DNA from: an uncultured Eubacteriales bacterium
GTDB lineage: Bacteria; Bacillota; Clostridia; Oscillospirales; Oscillospiraceae
NCBI GenBank assembly: GCA_900316205.1
Contig: ONBX01000022.1
Span: 1-36,037 of the forward strand
Direction: 5' to 3'
Length of the DNA: 36,037 bases
Positions 23,888 through 31,409 of this stretch are shown piece after piece; within the stretch, counting starts at the first letter, position 1, and every line of letters starts with the position of its first letter. The notes under the pieces are model-generated. The model ran no database searches. It saw only the letters and a program-made list of their open reading frames with translations, and had not been told where the DNA came from. The translations under genes and the position numbers were made by a program.

Positions 23888-24290
23888 TTCGTAGGGGCTG
23901 CCGCCCTCGGCAGCCCGCCAAAGCCTTCCCCCAGCGGGGGAAGGTAGAGACATGTCATCCTGAGGAGTCGAAGCCGACGAAGGATCTCGGAGGCGCAGGG
24001 CTGGAAGCCTCGCAGTACCAGAATAATTGCCTGCGCCGGGGGCGGGATCCTTCGACTCGCCCTGCGGGCTCTCTCAGGATGACAGACGGGGTGCTGCGCG
24101 ATGAGGGCATCCCGCCCTACGCGTGCTTTCCGTTTCCGCCCTACGGCGGCACGAGAGGAGGAGCCCAAATACGGGACAACGAGGAGCGGGTCACGACCCC
24201 TCCGTCACCCGGCGGAGTGTAACACGCCGGGCGACACCTCCCCTTGCGCAGGGGAGGTTTTTTGCGCGTCTCCCTCGCGCAGGGAGCGAT
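23888..24290. repeat. Cluster of intergenic palindromic repeats
   Basis: About 400 bp with no gene. It begins with GTAGGGGCTGCC/GGCAGCCC (about 23892-23915) and a CCTTCCCCCAGC/GGGGGAAGG unit. A 132-bp inverted repeat follows, with exact ends TGTCATCCTGAG (23953-23964) and CTCAGGATGACA (24073-24084) and inner pairs GAAGGATC/GATCCTTC and GGCGCAGG/CCTGCGCC. Near 24210-24260 are the pairs CCGGCG/CGCCGG and CCTCCCCT/AGGGGAGG. All look like dispersed non-coding repeats. Small frames across it are not credible genes. Confidence 0.7.
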
Positions 24291-24352
24291 CCCTCGCTCG
24301 CACCGCATCTCCTTCCCCTTCTCTTTTCACTCTTCACTCTTCTCTTTTCTTG

Positions 24353-24381
24353 TTGTGGCGAAGGCCGCTCTGTGCTACAAT
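24353..24381 (+). promoter_or_regulatory. Promoter of the cysteine desulfidase family gene
   Basis: -35 TTGTGG (24353-24358) and -10 TACAAT (24376-24381) with a 17-bp spacer, about 80 bp before the start codon. Just upstream is a pyrimidine-rich stretch with repeated CTTTTC/CTTCAC. Confidence 0.55.
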
Positions 24382-24464
24382 GAAAGCGTAACAGCATGAT
24401 TCTCTCTGCGTATCCCCTGAAAGCCGTCTCGCGCAAATCGATTGTTGATCGGGAGGAACCTTTC

Positions 24465-25733
24465 ATGGAAGAGCAAGTCTGTCGCCAGATCGAGCAGATC
24501 CTCGCGGAGGAGCTGCTGCCCGCCACGGGCTGCACCGAGCCTGTCTCCATCGCCTATGCCGCCGCCAAAGCCCGGGAGCTTTTGGGCCGGGAGCCGGAGC
24601 GGCTGCTGGTGGAGGTCAGCGGGAACATCCTGAAAAATGTGAAGAGCGTGGTGGTCCCCCATACCGGCGGTCTCCGGGGCATCCGGGCCGCGGCTCTCGC
24701 CGGCGCCCTCATCGGGGATCCGGAGGCTAAGCTGGAGGTCCTCTCCCGGGCAAGCCCGGAGCAGATCGAGACCCTTGCCCCCGCCCTGGCGCGCATCCCC
24801 GTGGAGGTCCGCTTTGCCGACACGCCCTATATCTTCGACATCATGATCAGCGCCTTCGCCGGGGAGGACTCCTCCTTCGTGCGCATCGCGGAGCATCACA
24901 CCAACCTGGTCTGCCTGCGCCATAACGGCGAGACCCTGCTGGAAACGCCCCTGGACGAGCCCAAGGGCAGCGAAGCGGGCAGGGAGATCCTCACCGTGGA
25001 GCGGATCGCGGACTACGCCGAGCACGCCGACCTTGCTACCGTCGCTCCCCTGCTGGAGCGGCAGATCCATTATAACATGGCCATCGCGGAGGAGGGCCTG
25101 CGCCATCCCTACGGGGCCAACATCGGCAAGACCCTGCTCCGGGGGCACGAGGACTGCCTGGACTACAAAATGCGGGCCTATGCCGCCGCTGCCAGCGACG
25201 CCAGGATGAGCGGATGCGAGCTGCCGGTGGTCATCAATTCCGGCAGCGGCAACCAGGGCATCACCGCCAGCGTCCCCGTGATCGTCTACGCCCGGGAGAC
25301 GGGCAAAAGCCACGAGGAGCTGCTGCGGGCGCTGCTGGTCTCGAACCTCATCACCATCCATCTCAAAACCGGCATTGGCCGCCTCTCCGCCTACTGCGGC
25401 GCGGTCAGCGCCGGCTGCGGCGCCGGAGCGGGCATCGCCTGGCTCCAGGGCGGCCGCCTGCGGGAGATCGCCCACACGGTGGTAAACGCCGTGGCGGTCA
25501 CCTCCGGCATCGTCTGCGACGGGGCCAAAGCCAGCTGTGCCGCCAAGATCGCCGCTGCGGTGGACGCGGGGCTGCTGGGGCTCAGCATGTTCCGGGACGG
25601 CAACCAGTTCTACGGCGGGGACGGCATCGTGAAAAAGGGCGTGGAAAACACCATCGCCAATGTGGGCCGTCTCGCCCGGGACGGCATGCGGGAGACCGAC
25701 CGGGAGATCCTGCGCCTGATGCTGGAGAGCTGA
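24465..25733 (+). CDS. L-cysteine desulfidase family protein (UPF0597/CdsB-YhaM type)
   Basis: 422 residues from the ATG at 24465, with GGGAGG upstream. Members with known activity break L-cysteine into sulfide, ammonia and pyruvate using a [4Fe-4S] cluster; the family is related to iron-sulfur L-serine dehydratases. Seen here: PATGCTEPVSIAYAAA near the start with the conserved Cys-Thr-Glu-Pro, SGSGNQGITASVPV in the middle, and clustered cysteines in YCGAVSAGCGAGAGIAW and IVCDGAKASCAAK that probably bind the cluster. Length fits the family. It is followed after 17 bp by the Nudix gene, so they form an operon. Exact substrate not proved by sequence. Confidence 0.88.
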   Translation: MEEQVCRQIEQILAEELLPATGCTEPVSIAYAAAKARELLGREPERLLVEVSGNILKNVKSVVVPHTGGLRGIRAAALAGALIGDPEAKLEVLSRASPEQIETLAPALARIPVEVRFADTPYIFDIMISAFAGEDSSFVRIAEHHTNLVCLRHNGETLLETPLDEPKGSEAGREILTVERIADYAEHADLATVAPLLERQIHYNMAIAEEGLRHPYGANIGKTLLRGHEDCLDYKMRAYAAAASDARMSGCELPVVINSGSGNQGITASVPVIVYARETGKSHEELLRALLVSNLITIHLKTGIGRLSAYCGAVSAGCGAGAGIAWLQGGRLREIAHTVVNAVAVTSGIVCDGAKASCAAKIAAAVDAGLLGLSMFRDGNQFYGGDGIVKKGVENTIANVGRLARDGMRETDREILRLMLES

Positions 25734-25750
25734 TACACGGGAGGGATCGG

Positions 25751-26245
25751 ATGAAACTGAACTATTGCCCCGTCTGCGGGAAGCTCCTGCGGCTGCGTCC
25801 CCACCCCACCGAGCCGCCCACCCTCTGGTGTGAGGCTTGCCAGGATTGGCGTTTTCCCCTCTTCAGCTGCGCCGTGAGCGCCATTCTGCTGGACAAAAGC
25901 GGCAGGCGCATGCTGCTCATCCGGCAGTACGGCGACTCTGACCCGGTCCTGGTGGCGGGCTATGTGGACAAGGGCGAGACCGCCGAGGAGGCCCTCCTTC
26001 GTGAGGTGCGGGAGGAGCTGGGCATGACGGCCCGCTCGCCCCGCTTTCTGGGCAGCCACTACTACGCCCCCTCCGAGACCCTGATGTTGAACTTCCTGGC
26101 CCTGCTGGAGGAGGACGAGGCCTCTCCCGGCCCCGAGGTGGACAGCTGGGAATGGGTAAGCGTGGAGGAGGCGATAAAGCTGGTAAAGTCCGGCGGCCTT
26201 GCCGAAACGCTCCTGGCAGATTGGGACGGCCGTCTTAATTGTTAA
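25751..26245 (+). CDS. Nudix hydrolase with N-terminal zinc ribbon
   Basis: 164 residues, start ATG after GAGGGATCGG. A zinc ribbon (Cys6, Cys9, Cys27, Cys30) precedes a Nudix fold whose box spans residues 70-92: Gly70, Glu76, then REVREELGM, a full match to the consensus. Nudix enzymes cleave nucleoside diphosphates linked to another group; the zinc ribbon recalls NADH pyrophosphatases, but the typical NudC motif after the box is not obvious, so the substrate is unknown. Second gene of the operon with the desulfidase gene. The BirA operator begins before its stop codon. Confidence 0.88.
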   Translation: MKLNYCPVCGKLLRLRPHPTEPPTLWCEACQDWRFPLFSCAVSAILLDKSGRRMLLIRQYGDSDPVLVAGYVDKGETAEEALLREVREELGMTARSPRFLGSHYYAPSETLMLNFLALLEEDEASPGPEVDSWEWVSVEEAIKLVKSGGLAETLLADWDGRLNC

Positions 26246-26272
26246 CCTGGCTCTTTATTTTGCGTTGACATT
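26239..26272 (+). promoter_or_regulatory. Putative BirA (biotin repressor) operator
   Basis: Left half TTGTTAACC (26239-26247), 15 bp, right half CGTTGACAT (26263-26271). The known BirA site is TTGTTAACC-N14/16-GGTTAACAA, so the left half is exact and the right half agrees at 6 of 9 positions. The right half covers the -35 box of the promoter, as expected for repression. BirA itself, with a DNA-binding domain, is encoded in the same operon. Confidence 0.7.
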
Positions 26273-26292
26273 TCCCGCTCTTCGGGTATAAT
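26265..26292 (+). promoter_or_regulatory. Promoter of bioY-birA
   Basis: Perfect -35 TTGACA (26265-26270) and perfect -10 TATAAT (26287-26292) with a 16-bp spacer; the operator overlaps the -35 box. Confidence 0.85.
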
Positions 26293-26327
26293 AGGGAGCG
26301 CCAAATCCGAGGAACGAGGTGCTTTCT

Positions 26328-26894
26328 ATGCAAAACAAGGTTTTTTCCGTGCGCGACATGGCGCTGGCGGCCATGGGTGCCGCCCTGATCGCGGTGTGTT
26401 CCTGGATCTCCGTCCCCGCGCTGCTGCCCACCGGGGTGCCCTTCACCCTGCAGACCTTTGCGGTGTGCCTGCTGGCCGCCCTCTTCGGCTGGAAGCTGGG
26501 GCTTGTAACCGTGGCGGTCTATCTGCTGCTGGGCGCCGTTGGCCTGCCGGTGTTTGCCGGCTTTAAGGGCGGCCTCGGAGCGCTGATGGGCGTCACCGGC
26601 GGCTATCTGGTGGGCTTTCTCTTCACCGCCCTGGTGACGGGTCTGCTGGCGGACAAGGTCTCCCGCCGCTTCCCCCTGCTGCTTGTGTGGATGATCCTGG
26701 GTCTCGCCCTGTGCTATACCTTCGGCACGGCCTGGTTCGTACTGCTCTATGCCAAAAACACCGGCCCCATCAGCGTGGCCACCGCCCTGGGCTGGTGCGT
26801 GCTGCCCTATCTGCTGCCGGACGCGGTGAAGATCGCTCTGGCCGCGCTGCTCACCGGGCGGCTCTATCCGATCCTTCAGAAAGGAAGATCTGCA
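26328..26894 (+). CDS. bioY: Biotin ECF transporter S component BioY
   Basis: 189 residues, ATG at 26328 after CGAGGTG; the stop TGA (26895-26897) overlaps birA by 4 bp (listed end excludes the stop). Membrane substrate-binding component for biotin with six helices. BioY signatures: ISVPALLPTGVPFTLQTFAV, LLGAVGLPVFAGFKGG and GVTGGYLVGF. It needs a shared energy-coupling module (EcfA, EcfA', EcfT), not in this window. Coupling with a BirA regulator and a BirA operator gives biotin-dependent control. Confidence 0.95.
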
Positions 26895-27871
26895 TGACCA
26901 AGGACCTTGTCCTGGACTATCTCTGGTCCCACGCGGATGAGAGCATCTCCGGCGAAGAGCTGGCCGCCCGCCTGGAACTGAGCCGCACCGCAGTGTGGAA
27001 GGCGGTGGACCAGCTGCGCAGTGAGGGCTATCTCATCGAATCCGCCCCCCGGCGGGGCTATCGGCTGCTGTCCAAAAGCGACGTACTCAGCGAGGCGGGC
27101 ATCCGCAAGTATCTGCAGAGCCCGGAGCTGCGCCTGCGCTGCTTTGCGGAGATCGGCTCCACCAACACCGCCCTCAAGGAGCTTGCCAACCGTGGCGAAG
27201 CTGCCGGCCTCGCCCTCATCGCCGGGCGGCAGACCGCCGGCCGGGGCCGCATGGGCCGCAGCTTCTTCTCCCCCGAGGACAGCGGCGTCTACCTGAGCCT
27301 GCTGCTGCGCCCTTCCCTGCCCGCATCGGAGGCTACCGCCATCACCGCCTGCGCGGCAGTGGCCGTGGCGGAGACCCTGGAGGAGCTTTCCGGGCGGAAG
27401 GCGGAGATCAAGTGGGTCAACGATTTGCTGATGGCGGGTAAAAAGGTCTGCGGCATCCTGACCGAGGCCTCCCTGGACTGCGAAAACGGCCAGCTGAGCT
27501 ACGCGGTGGTAGGCATCGGCGTGAACGCCCTGGAGCCGGAAGGGGGCTTTCCCGAAGAACTCCGGGACATCGCCGGGGCGGTGTTCCCGGAGCGGAGCCT
27601 CCCGGAGCTGCGCTGCAGGCTCGCCGCCGGGATCCTGGACCGGCTCTGGCGTTATTGCGGCGGCGAAGGGCTGCAGGACTGCTTTGCCGGCTATCGGGAC
27701 CGCTCCCTGGTGCTGGGCAGAGAGGTGGAGCTCCTCTCCCCGGGGAAAGATCCGGAGCCTGCCCTGGTGCTGGACCTGGAGCGGGACTACTCCCTGCGAG
27801 TGCGCCTTGCCGACGGAGAAGAGCGAAAGGTTCTCTCCGGCGAGGTCCGGGTGCGGCTGGAGAAAAACTGA
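26894..27871 (+). CDS. birA: Bifunctional biotin ligase / biotin operon repressor BirA
   Basis: 325 residues. N-terminal winged helix-turn-helix (about 5-60; LAARLELSRTAVWKAVDQL), so it can bind DNA, unlike single-domain ligases. The catalytic domain has GRGRMGR (116-122), the biotinyl-AMP loop, and KWVNDLLMAGKKVCGIL. A C-terminal SH3-like domain follows. It attaches biotin to carboxylase carrier proteins and represses biotin genes when biotin is plentiful. Starts inside the bioY stop. Probably autoregulated through the site at 26239-26272. Confidence 0.95.
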   Translation: MTKDLVLDYLWSHADESISGEELAARLELSRTAVWKAVDQLRSEGYLIESAPRRGYRLLSKSDVLSEAGIRKYLQSPELRLRCFAEIGSTNTALKELANRGEAAGLALIAGRQTAGRGRMGRSFFSPEDSGVYLSLLLRPSLPASEATAITACAAVAVAETLEELSGRKAEIKWVNDLLMAGKKVCGILTEASLDCENGQLSYAVVGIGVNALEPEGGFPEELRDIAGAVFPERSLPELRCRLAAGILDRLWRYCGGEGLQDCFAGYRDRSLVLGREVELLSPGKDPEPALVLDLERDYSLRVRLADGEERKVLSGEVRVRLEKN

Positions 27872-27874
27872 CCC

Positions 27875-27903
27875 TTGGCAAACCGGGAAAGATAGGATAT
27901 ACT
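27875..27903 (+). promoter_or_regulatory. Promoter of the unknown anchored protein gene
   Basis: -35 TTGGCA (27875-27880) and -10 TATACT (27898-27903) with a 17-bp spacer, starting 4 bp after the birA stop codon. Confidence 0.7.
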
Positions 27904-27937
27904 TGTCTCATCATGAAAACACACAGGAGATGATCCC

Positions 27938-28543
27938 ATGAAAAAATGGATGATCCTGGCGCCTCTGGGCCTGGCTGCCGCCGGCGCTGCTCTGCTGCTG
28001 CTGAAAAAGAAGCCCGCAGAGAAAGCCGCGAGCGCCAAGACGGTCCCCGTCAAAAAGCCCGCCCCCGCCAAAGCTCCCGCCAATCTGAAAACCGGCAGCT
28101 ACAGCTTTATCTCCGGCTTCCAGAACGCCTCCACCGTGGAGATGACCCTGGATTACGACGCGGACAAGTTCAGCTTCGCCGTGGTGGAGGAGAACTTCCT
28201 CAGCTATTCCAGCGACTCCCACGTGGCCATTCTGGAGGGCGAGGACTTCAGCCTGCAGCTGGAGTACGCCGCCTACTATCCCGGGGAGGATTTCGCCGCC
28301 CACTGCGCCTCTCTCGCCGAGAAGCACCAGGACTTTGCCCCGGTGCGCTACGGCAGCGTGGACGCGGTGAAGTACCTGGAGGGGGACGCCCTCTCCTTCT
28401 GTCTGCCCATTCCGGAGGATGCGCAGAGCTATGTGCAGGTGCTGCTCTTTAAGGCCAAGGGCAACGACACGCCCCTGCCCGACCTGGCAGACGACCCGGA
28501 CCTTGGCGCCATGCTGGCAAGCGTCCGCTTCCACCGGGCATAA
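27938..28543 (+). CDS. Membrane-anchored protein of unknown function
   Basis: 201 residues. A short Lys-rich start and a hydrophobic segment (about 5-22) form a signal anchor without a lipobox cysteine. A Lys/Pro/Ala-rich linker (about 23-50) follows, then an outside domain of about 150 residues rich in aromatic and acidic residues, with beta-strand-like alternation (for example YSFISGF, FSLQLEYAAYY, VQVLLF) and two cysteines near 110 and 153. I do not recognise the domain. It has its own promoter and a strong terminator, so it is a real single gene. Possibly an envelope protein; nothing more can be said. Confidence 0.7.
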   Translation: MKKWMILAPLGLAAAGAALLLLKKKPAEKAASAKTVPVKKPAPAKAPANLKTGSYSFISGFQNASTVEMTLDYDADKFSFAVVEENFLSYSSDSHVAILEGEDFSLQLEYAAYYPGEDFAAHCASLAEKHQDFAPVRYGSVDAVKYLEGDALSFCLPIPEDAQSYVQVLLFKAKGNDTPLPDLADDPDLGAMLASVRFHRA

Positions 28544-28559
28544 ACCGCAAAAGCAGCCG

Positions 28560-28587
28560 AAAAAAGCAGCCGAATGGCTGCTTTTTT
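28560..28587 (+). terminator. Terminator of the unknown anchored protein gene
   Basis: Stem AAAAAAGCAGCC / GGCTGCTTTTTT with a 4-base loop, 16 bp after the stop codon. Confidence 0.9.
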
Positions 28588-28821
28588 CATGAAGCAGATT
28601 GCAAAAAGAAAATGAGAAGGTCTCAAACTGCAGGCAAGGAAGCCTCGCAGAGTTCGCGCCCGCTGGCGCGAAGAAATTCAAATTCGTCTTTTGCCGGGGC
28701 GTGTACCTGGCAAAAGACATCGCTCGGCCCGCAAGTGTGCGAGCGTCTCCCGCAAGCGAGTGCGCGAAGCGGGCTGCAATCCCCTTGCGGGAAAAGACCC
28801 TTCGGCCTTTTTCTGCAGGAT
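28588..28821. repeat. Structured non-coding segment between duplicated terminators
   Basis: 234 bp without a credible gene, packed with inverted repeats: CGCGCCCGC/GCGCG-type pairs near 28655-28670, CTTTTGCC/GGCAAAAG (about 28686-28714) and GCCCGC/GCGGGC (about 28728-28773). It is flanked by two near-identical 30-bp hairpins (28561-28590 and 28822-28851). May be an inserted repeat or a small RNA ending at the second terminator. Confidence 0.45.
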
Positions 28822-28848
28822 AAAAAGCAGCCGAAAGGCTGCTTTTTT
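28822..28848 (+). terminator. Second copy of the terminator hairpin
   Basis: Stem AAAAAGCAGCC / GGCTGCTTTTT plus T-tail. It differs from the copy at 28560 by one loop base and is also followed by CATG. Either terminates an unseen transcript or is a duplicate. Confidence 0.75.
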
Positions 28849-28909
28849 CATGGTCTGCGGGATTCTGTACAAACTTTATAAATTGTCTATTTAATTCCTA
28901 CTAAAGTTC

Positions 28910-28918
28910 TGGTATATT
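28910..28918 (+). promoter_or_regulatory. Extended -10 promoter of iscR
   Basis: TG-G-TATATT (28910-28918) is an extended -10. A -35 is weak (TTTAAT 17 bp upstream). Just before it, an AT-rich stretch with TTCCTACTAAAGTTCTGG could hold the regulator's own site, as IscR genes are often autoregulated; not established here. Confidence 0.45.
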
Positions 28919-28955
28919 GAATCTGCTAAATCCCAGTGAAAAGGAGGAAATTGGA

Positions 28956-29393
28956 TTGAACATCACCTCCAAGGGGCGCTACGCGCTGCGGGTGATGCTG
29001 GACCTGGCCCAGAACCCGGACGATGCCTTCGTCTCTTTGAAGACCGTGGCTGACCGGCAGCAGATCTCCATGAAGTATCTGGAAGCCATCGTAGCAAACC
29101 TGAAGAAGGCGGAGCTGCTGGAAAGCACCCGGGGCAAGGAGGGCGGCTACCGGCTGGTGAAATCCCCGGCCGAATACACCGTGGAGGAGATTCTGCGTTC
29201 CATCGAGGACAATCTGGCCCCCGTCTCCTGCATCAAGGACGGCAGCATTCAGTGTGACCGCGCCGCCGCCTGCCAGACCATCCCCATGTGGAAGGAACTG
29301 GACGACATTACCAACGCCTATCTGAAAACCGTTACGCTGGAGGACCTGCTCACCGGAGAAAAGTGGAAAAGCGATTCCTCCGCCCAATCATAG
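28956..29393 (+). CDS. iscR: Rrf2 family Fe-S responsive regulator, IscR-like
   Basis: 145 residues from the TTG at 28956, with AAGGAGG at 8-bp spacing; the longer frame starts before the ribosome-binding site. Winged helix domain (TSKGRYALRVMLDLA; QQISMKYLEAIVANL; STRGKEGGYRL). Three cysteines for an iron-sulfur cluster are at 92, 100 and 106, spaced like those of IscR, so it likely senses Fe-S status rather than acting as CymR. First gene of iscR-iscS-iscU, whose supply of clusters it would adjust. Confidence 0.9.
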   Translation: MNITSKGRYALRVMLDLAQNPDDAFVSLKTVADRQQISMKYLEAIVANLKKAELLESTRGKEGGYRLVKSPAEYTVEEILRSIEDNLAPVSCIKDGSIQCDRAAACQTIPMWKELDDITNAYLKTVTLEDLLTGEKWKSDSSAQS

Positions 29394-29395
29394 CT

Positions 29396-29506
29396 TGAAG
29401 GGACGACCCCTCAGTCAGCCTGACGGCTGACAGCTCCCCTTGCAGGGGAGCCCATAACCCTCAGGCGCTTCGCGCCAGCTCCCTTTGCAGGGGAGCCTAT
29501 AAGGAA
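29396..29506. repeat. Palindromic repeats between iscR and iscS
   Basis: Two copies of a GCTCCCCTTGCAGGGGAGC-like palindrome (about 29433-29451 and, with one change, 29472-29496), preceded by CAGCCTGACGGCTG (29416-29429) and GGCGCTTCGCGCC (about 29463-29475). Non-coding, inside an otherwise compact operon. Confidence 0.65.
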
Positions 29507-29518
29507 AGGAAGATTGAA

Positions 29519-30706
29519 ATGTTTGTATACGCCGACAACGCCGCCACCACCAGCGTGTCCAAAACCGCGCTGGACGCCATGCTGCCCTTCCTGACGGAGC
29601 AGTACGGCAACCCCTCCAGCCTCTACTCCTTCGGCCAGAACGCCGCCGAGGCCCTGCAGACTGCCCGGGAAAGCATCGCCAAATGCCTCAACGCCGATCC
29701 GCGGGAGATCTACTTCACCTCCGGCGGCTCCGAGGCCGATAACCAGGCCATCGTCTCCGCCGCCCGTCTGGGCGCGCGCAAGGGCAAAAAACACCTGATC
29801 TCCACCAAATTCGAGCACCACGCCGTGCTGCACACCCTGAACAAGCTGGAAAAAGAGGGCTTTGAGGTGACGCTGCTGGACGTGCACGAGGACGGGGTGG
29901 TCCGGCTGGAGGACCTGGAGGCCGCCATCCGGGAGGATACGGCCCTCGTCACCGTGATGTTTGCCAACAATGAGATCGGCACCGTGCAGCCCGTCGCCGA
30001 GATCGGCGCCCTCTGCCGGGAGAAGAAGATCCCCTTCCACTGCGACGCCGTGCAGGCCGCGGGCCACATGCCCATTGACGTGAAGGCCATGAACATCGAC
30101 ATGCTGGCCATCTCCGGCCATAAGTTCCACGCCCCCAAGGGCGTGGGCGCCCTTTACGCCCGCAAGGGCATGGTACTGACCAACATCATCGAGGGCGGCG
30201 CTCAGGAGCGGGGCAAGCGGGCCGGCACCGAGAATGTGGCCGGCATTGCCGCCATGGCCGCGGCTCTGGAGGAAAGCTGCGCCAACATGGAAGAAAACAC
30301 CGCCAAGATCATCCCCATGCGGGACAAGCTCTTTGCGGAGCTCTCCAAGATCCCCCACAGCAAAATCAACGGAAGCCTGGAGCACCACGTCCCCGGCACG
30401 GTGAACATGTGCTTTGAGGGCATCGAGGGGGAGAGCCTGCTGCTCATGCTGGACGACGCGGGGATCTGTGCCTCCTCCGGCAGCGCCTGCACTTCCGGCT
30501 CCCTGGACCCCAGCCACGTGCTGCTGGCCATCGGCCTGCCCCATGAGGTGGCCCACGGCTCCCTGCGCCTCTCCATCGGCGAGTACAACACCATGGAGGA
30601 GATCGACCACATCATTGCCACTGTTCCCAAGGTGGTGGACTATCTGCGTGCCATGTCTCCCGTGTGGGACGAGCTGCAGAAGGGCCAGCGCCCGCACCTG
30701 ATTTAA
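29519..30706 (+). CDS. iscS: Cysteine desulfurase IscS/NifS
   Basis: 395 residues, ATG after AAGGAAAGG. PLP enzyme that removes sulfur from cysteine as a protein persulfide for Fe-S clusters. The PLP lysine is Lys202 ([10 protein letters not shown]) and the catalytic Cys324 lies in [10 protein letters not shown], the long-loop class I form, which donates to IscU. HHAV near 100-103 is also typical. Lies between iscR and iscU; flanking palindromes do not disrupt it. Confidence 0.95.
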   Translation: MFVYADNAATTSVSKTALDAMLPFLTEQYGNPSSLYSFGQNAAEALQTARESIAKCLNADPREIYFTSGGSEADNQAIVSAARLGARKGKKHLISTKFEHHAVLHTLNKLEKEGFEVTLLDVHEDGVVRLEDLEAAIREDTALVTVMFANNEIGTVQPVAEIGALCREKKIPFHCDAVQAAGHMPIDVKAMNIDMLAISGHKFHAPKGVGALYARKGMVLTNIIEGGAQERGKRAGTENVAGIAAMAAALEESCANMEENTAKIIPMRDKLFAELSKIPHSKINGSLEHHVPGTVNMCFEGIEGESLLLMLDDAGICASSGSACTSGSLDPSHVLLAIGLPHEVAHGSLRLSIGEYNTMEEIDHIIATVPKVVDYLRAMSPVWDELQKGQRPHLI

Positions 30707-30723
30707 AATCATTTTCCTTTTTG

Positions 30724-30780
30724 CCTCCCCTGCCTAAGGGGAGGTGCTCCAGTGCGCACACTGGGGCGGAGGGGTCTGAA
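30724..30780. repeat. Palindromic repeats between iscS and iscU
   Basis: CCTCCCCT/AGGGGAGG (30726-30746) followed by CCAGTG/CACTGG (about 30751-30765), units like those before iscS. The repeats leave the iscU ribosome-binding site (TGGAGGAG) intact. Confidence 0.6.
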
Positions 30781-30813
30781 AGGCTACAAAATTCTTGTAT
30801 TGGAGGAGTAATC

Positions 30814-31257
30814 ATGGCTCTCTATAGTGAAAAAGTAATGGACCATTTCCGCAATCCCCGCAACGTGGGTCAGATCGACGACGCCGACGGCATCGGCGAG
30901 GTGGGCAACGCCAAGTGCGGCGACATCATGCGCATGTACCTGAAAATCGACGAAAATCAGGTCATCACCGACGTGAAGTTCAACACCTTCGGCTGCGGCA
31001 GCGCCATCGCCACCAGCTCCATGGCCACGGAGCTCATCAAGGGCAAGACCGTGCAGGAAGCCTTGGACCTTTCCAACAAGGCCGTGGTGGAGGCCCTGGA
31101 CGGGCTGCCCGTGCACAAGCTCCACTGCAGCGTGCTGGCCGAGCAGGCCGTCCGCGCCGCGGTGAAGGACTACTATGACCGAAACGGCATCTCCTACGAT
31201 CCGGAGGATTTCCGGGATATGGACGAAGAGGAGCTCCACGAGCACGTGGGCCACTGA
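30814..31257 (+). CDS. iscU: Fe-S cluster scaffold protein IscU/NifU N-terminal type
   Basis: 147 residues, ATG after TGGAGGAGTAATC. Cluster assembly scaffold. The three conserved cysteines are Cys35, Cys61 and Cys105 with Asp37 (NAKCGD, TFGCGSAI, LHCSVLA). The acidic C-terminal tail after about 125 is longer than in E. coli IscU. No hscA, hscB or ferredoxin gene follows, the usual reduced layout in clostridia. Ends at the terminator at 31279. Confidence 0.95.
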   Translation: MALYSEKVMDHFRNPRNVGQIDDADGIGEVGNAKCGDIMRMYLKIDENQVITDVKFNTFGCGSAIATSSMATELIKGKTVQEALDLSNKAVVEALDGLPVHKLHCSVLAEQAVRAAVKDYYDRNGISYDPEDFRDMDEEELHEHVGH

Positions 31258-31278
31258 CACGCTCATCCGAAAAAGGTG

Positions 31279-31315
31279 AAAACCGCCCCCTGATCTCCGA
31301 TCGGGAGGCGGTTTT
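31279..31315 (+). terminator. Terminator of the isc operon
   Basis: Stem AAAACCGCC (31279-31287) / GGCGGTTTT (31307-31315), extended inward by further G-C pairs, 20 bp after the iscU stop. Confidence 0.85.
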
Positions 31316-31339
31316 CTGCGCTTTGCCGGGCGGCGGCCC

Positions 31340-31368
31340 TTGTTGATTCTGTGCGTCGGTGATACAAT
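31340..31368 (+). promoter_or_regulatory. Promoter of dinB
   Basis: -35 TTGTTG (31340-31345) and -10 TACAAT (31363-31368) with a 17-bp spacer. Its position rules out in-frame starts at 31359 for dinB. No LexA box is obvious. Confidence 0.65.
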
Positions 31369-31409
31369 GCGCTTATGAGAAAGGACCCGGAGAGGAGGCG
31401 GAGAACGAC

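Noticed and set aside
22255-24168. 637-codon open frame on the minus strand over the purine permease
   Set aside because: Antisense shadow of a well-recognised permease; Gly/His/Asp-rich without domains.
28612-28881. 89-codon plus-strand frame in the segment between terminators
   Set aside because: Crosses a terminator hairpin and codes a repeat-like, basic sequence with no ribosome-binding site.
31359-31409. Upstream start for dinB at 31359
   Set aside because: It falls inside the promoter, between the -35 and -10 boxes; the GTG at 31410 fits family alignments.
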